Positions 5,913 through 7,756 of a stretch of DNA of 7,756 nt are shown piece by piece (within the stretch, counting starts at the first letter, position 1; every line of letters starts with the position of its first letter). The stretch is from Chloroflexota bacterium. Its GTDB lineage: Bacteria; Chloroflexota; Limnocylindria; Limnocylindrales; CSP1-4. Position numbers and translations under genes: made by a program. The notes below the pieces were generated by a model. That model was not told the origin of the DNA, made no database searches, and was given only the letters and a program-made list of their open reading frames with translations. Location: the NCBI GenBank assembly GCA_021785115.1, contig JAJYGO010000010.1:1-7756 (forward strand), given 5' to 3'.

Positions 5913-7084
5913 GCGCTTTGCCGCGCCCGGCCTGGATCCTGCCGGCGGCTCGCCTGCTCGACGCCGACGGCGAGCGGACCGCGGACGTTGCCGTCTCGGC
6001 AGGGCGCCTTCAGATCCCGCCGCGGGTTGATGGGACGGTCCTCCGTGCCGGCCTGCACGTGTCCCTACCGCTGGTCGACGCCCACTGTCACTGCATCCGC
6101 ATGCGCGATTTCGCGGCCGGCGCCCCGCACTCGGGCCACGCCGCGACGGCGGAGCGGGCCCTGCGGGCGATGCGAGGCGCCGGGACCGGGCTCCTGCGCG
6201 ACGCCGGGGACCCGACGGCCGGCACGGTCGCCCCCCTCTCGATGGCGCGCCGCCCTTCGGCACGCCCAGTGCTGGTCTCGTGCGGCGCATTCCTCGCGGG
6301 ACCCGGCGAGTCCCGCCCGGGCGTCATCGAATGCCCGGACGAGGAGACGTTCGTCGAGGCGGTGCAGACGCAGGCGAGGCTGACGGGCGGGTGGGTGAAG
6401 CTCCTCGGCGACCGCATTACCCCGGAGGGGCTGGAGCCAGCGCTCCCGACCGACTGGATCGGGCTGGCCGTCGCGTCAGCCAGGGCCGCAGGCCAGGCGC
6501 GTGTCGCGATCCACGCCATGGCGCACGAGACGATCGAAGCGGCGCTCGAGGCCGGCGTTGGCTCGCTCGAGCACGGCACTGACGTCTCGGCGGACCAGGT
6601 GGATCGCCTCGCGGCGAAGGGCATCCTGTGGATCCCGACGCTCCTCGCCGTTACCTCTGCCCTCGAGGTCCGCGGGCACGAGGCGCCACTCCGAGACCGC
6701 GTGGGACGCCTGACCGATGCGCTCGCCCGCGCCCACGCCCTCGGAGTCACGATCCTCGCCGGCACCGATGGTTTCGTGCCGCATGGCGCGGCCGCGCTCG
6801 AGGGGCTCGCTCTGGCGTCGTCCCTCGGCCCCGATGCCGCGTTCGCGGCTCTTACACATCGGGGCCGCTCCGCCTTCGGGCTAGGGGCACGGCTTGAGGA
6901 CGGCGCTCGTGCCGATCTCGTGGCGACCGTGTCGGACCCCCGGACCGATCCGTCCGCACTCCTCAGGCCCGCCGCCCTGTTCGTGGCCGGCCGGATGCGC
7001 GTCCCCCATGACGTCCCCCGCCCGCGCGGGATCACAGTGCTGATCGATCGTTACTTCGCGGCACCGGTTGCGCAGGCATCATGA
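5909..7084 (+). CDS. Metal-dependent amidohydrolase (imidazolonepropionase/prolidase-like)
   Basis: This 391-residue amidohydrolase-superfamily TIM-barrel enzyme appears to have a full set of metal ligands. They are His59 and His61 in VDAHCHC, Lys164 in WVKLLGD (the probable carboxylated bridging lysine), His202 in VAIHAMAHE, His222 in SLEHGTD, and Asp287 in AGTDGF. A small beta-sandwich is formed by residues ~1-52 and the C-terminal ~330-370, including the ARADLVA strand common to this superfamily. The His222 motif LEHGT and the HAxxxE-type helix are typical of the imidazolonepropionase-like group, which includes prolidases and other amide- or lactone-opening enzymes. No signal peptide is seen, so it acts in the cytoplasm. 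Start GTG 5909 overlaps the SDR stop by 4 nt. In this operon it may open a lactone or lactam, or remove an N-acyl group, before deamination. That role is inference; active-site integrity is seen. Confidence 0.88.
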   Translation: MSALPRPAWILPAARLLDADGERTADVAVSAGRLQIPPRVDGTVLRAGLHVSLPLVDAHCHCIRMRDFAAGAPHSGHAATAERALRAMRGAGTGLLRDAGDPTAGTVAPLSMARRPSARPVLVSCGAFLAGPGESRPGVIECPDEETFVEAVQTQARLTGGWVKLLGDRITPEGLEPALPTDWIGLAVASARAAGQARVAIHAMAHETIEAALEAGVGSLEHGTDVSADQVDRLAAKGILWIPTLLAVTSALEVRGHEAPLRDRVGRLTDALARAHALGVTILAGTDGFVPHGAAALEGLALASSLGPDAAFAALTHRGRSAFGLGARLEDGARADLVATVSDPRTDPSALLRPAALFVAGRMRVPHDVPRPRGITVLIDRYFAAPVAQAS

Positions 7085-7091
7085 AGGAGGG
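7084..7091 (+). promoter_or_regulatory. Shine-Dalgarno sequence that fixes the RidA start
   Basis: AAGGAGGG is the best ribosome-binding site in the window and lies 4 nt upstream of ATG 7096. It begins at the last base of the amidohydrolase stop codon. It favours ATG 7096 over ATG 7081, which would overlap the stop by 4 nt but place the Shine-Dalgarno inside the gene. An unusually strong site suggests RidA is made at a high level relative to its neighbours. Confidence 0.75.
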
Positions 7092-7095
7092 ACCT

Positions 7096-7476
7096 ATGCC
7101 CAGGAACGCCATCGAGACGCCCGACGCCCCCCGGCCCGCTGGCTCCTACTCCCAGGCCGTCATCGTTGAACCGTTCGTGTTCGTGGCGGGTCAGGGGCCG
7201 GCCGACGCACGCACGGGCACCATCCCTGATGGGATCGAGGCGCAAACCGACGCCGTGCTGCGCAACATCGAGGCCATCCTCGCGTGCGCCGGCTCGTCGC
7301 TCGACGAGGTGGCGAAGGTCAACGTCTACCTCGCCGACATCGCCGACTTCCCCGCCTTCGACGCCGTGTATCGACGTCACTTCTCAGCGCCGTACCCGGT
7401 CCGCACTACCGTCGGCTCACAGCTCTCGGGGATCCGCGTAGAAATCGATGTCGTCGCGCGCAGGGGCGCCGAATGA
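7096..7476 (+). CDS. ridA: RidA-family enamine/imine deaminase (YjgF/YER057c/UK114)
   Basis: This is a 126-residue, single-domain RidA protein, close to the normal ~128. Family landmarks are AP-x-PAGSYSQA (11-21), a VFVAGQGP strand (28-35), NIEAILACAG (57-66), EVAKVNVYLAD (71-81), the YPVRTTV segment (100-106) and VEIDVVA (115-121). Arg103 corresponds to the substrate-carboxylate-binding arginine that marks active RidA enzymes (Arg105 in E. coli), and Glu116 to the catalytic-site glutamate. RidA hydrolyses reactive 2-enamine/2-imine acids released by PLP-dependent lyases to 2-keto acids plus ammonia, in the cytoplasm as a trimer. Its place in an operon with a SelA/DgaE-like lyase gives it an obvious partner. 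The start follows the strong Shine-Dalgarno at 7084-7091, leaving an 11-nt gap after the amidohydrolase. The end overlaps the aldolase start by 4 nt. Confidence 0.93.
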   Translation: MPRNAIETPDAPRPAGSYSQAVIVEPFVFVAGQGPADARTGTIPDGIEAQTDAVLRNIEAILACAGSSLDEVAKVNVYLADIADFPAFDAVYRRHFSAPYPVRTTVGSQLSGIRVEIDVVARRGAE

Positions 7477-7756
7477 GCGAGGCATTCAGGCGAACTCCGA
7501 TCCCTCAGCCGATCGTCGCCACGCGCGTCGTTGCGATCGCCCGGCGCCTGGAGCCCGGCGTGCTCTTTGATGTGGCCGACGCACTCGTGGCAGGCGGCGT
7601 CTGCGCCTTCGAGCTCACCCTCGATGGCGCCAGCGCGCTCGATGGGATCACCGAGCTCGCGCGCCGTTTCGCACCGGAGACGCTCCTCGTCGGCGCCGGC
7701 ACGGTCATGGACATCCCCTCCGCCAAGCGCGCACTCGATGCCGGCGCCCGGTTCCT
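7473..7756 (+). CDS. KDPG/KHG (Eda-family) aldolase, N-terminal part, cut by window end
   Basis: Only the first 94 codons of a roughly 200-residue gene are present. The segment fits a class I 2-keto-3-deoxy-sugar-acid aldolase that splits its substrate into pyruvate and an aldehyde. Visible landmarks are strand VVAIARR (19-25) near the N-terminus, ADALVAGGVCAFELTL (35-50) with Glu47 at the catalytic glutamate position, a VGAGTV strand (73-78), and AGARF (90-94), which normally leads into the loop before the Schiff-base lysine. That lysine lies beyond 7756. Where E. coli Eda has EVTLR with an active-site arginine, this protein has ELTLD, Asp51. DgoA-type relatives also lack the arginine, so the substrate may differ from 6-phospho-KDPG. 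AGGGG at 7462-7466 is a good Shine-Dalgarno for ATG 7473, which overlaps the RidA stop by 4 nt. Family is confident; substrate unknown. Confidence 0.88.
   Translation, partial: MSEAFRRTPIPQPIVATRVVAIARRLEPGVLFDVADALVAGGVCAFELTLDGASALDGITELARRFAPETLLVGAGTVMDIPSAKRALDAGARF

Larger units (their letters stand above)
244..7756 (+). other. Predicted nine-gene transport and catabolic operon, open at the right edge
   Basis: Nine genes lie head to tail with almost no spare DNA. Four junctions are ATGA or GTGA overlaps of 4 nt (3178, 5157, 5909, 7473). One is a stop directly followed by ATG (4021-4024). One gap is 2 nt (2322-2323), one is 11 nt holding a Shine-Dalgarno (7085-7095), and one of 41 nt holds a hairpin (1444-1484). 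No intrinsic terminator with a T-run is visible between genes. This layout implies co-transcription and translational coupling. The promoter is probably upstream of 244 but could not be identified. The last gene is incomplete, so further genes may follow. Confidence 0.8.

Noticed and set aside
7081..7095. ATG 7081 as the RidA start with a 4-nt overlap
   Set aside because: Attractive by analogy with the other junctions, but the AAGGAGGG at 7084-7091 would then be internal, and RidA proteins normally start close to where ATG 7096 places it.

Overview
The window is a strongly G+C-rich, tightly packed segment in which every supported gene reads on the + strand. Third codon positions are mostly G or C. 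GTG starts, 4-nt start/stop overlaps and a lipoprotein with a long Ala/Ser/Thr/Pro tether suggest a high-GC actinobacterium or a similar high-GC soil lineage such as Chloroflexota/Dormibacterota. The sequence does not settle the phylum. No tRNA, rRNA, CRISPR array, insertion sequence or regulator gene is visible.

Layout. Positions 1-47 hold nothing I can name. Positions 48-233 encode the first ~62 residues of a sigma-70 factor (region 1.2). Its similarity stops exactly where the ribosome-binding site of the next gene begins, so it looks like a 5' gene remnant. From 244 to the right edge there is one apparent operon of nine genes. First comes a NitT/TauT-family ABC importer: a TauA-like lipoprotein (244-1443), two different TauC/SsuC-type permeases (1485-2321, 2324-3181) and an SsuB/TauB-type ATPase (3178-4023). 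Then follow five enzymes: a SelA/DgaE-like PLP enzyme (4024-5160), a short-chain dehydrogenase (5157-5912), a metal-dependent amidohydrolase (5909-7084), a RidA imine deaminase (7096-7476) and a KDPG/KHG-type aldolase cut by the window end (7473->7756). Most junctions overlap by 4 nt or abut. The only sizeable gap (1444-1484) carries a near-perfect 15-bp hairpin spanning the ribosome-binding site and start of the first permease.

How the genes may work together (inference). SelA-like ammonia lyases of the DgaE type convert a 2-amino-2-deoxy sugar acid into a 2-keto-3-deoxy sugar acid through enamine/imine intermediates. RidA hydrolyses such imines. An Eda-family aldolase cleaves the keto-deoxy acid to pyruvate plus an aldehyde. 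The dehydrogenase and the amidohydrolase could supply the acid, by oxidation of the amino sugar and then lactone opening or N-deacylation. The cluster therefore reads as a candidate uptake-and-degradation route for an amino-sugar, amino-sugar acid or related amino compound, coupled to a taurine-type rather than a sugar-type importer. The substrate is not determined by the sequence, and any kinase or regulator would lie outside the window.
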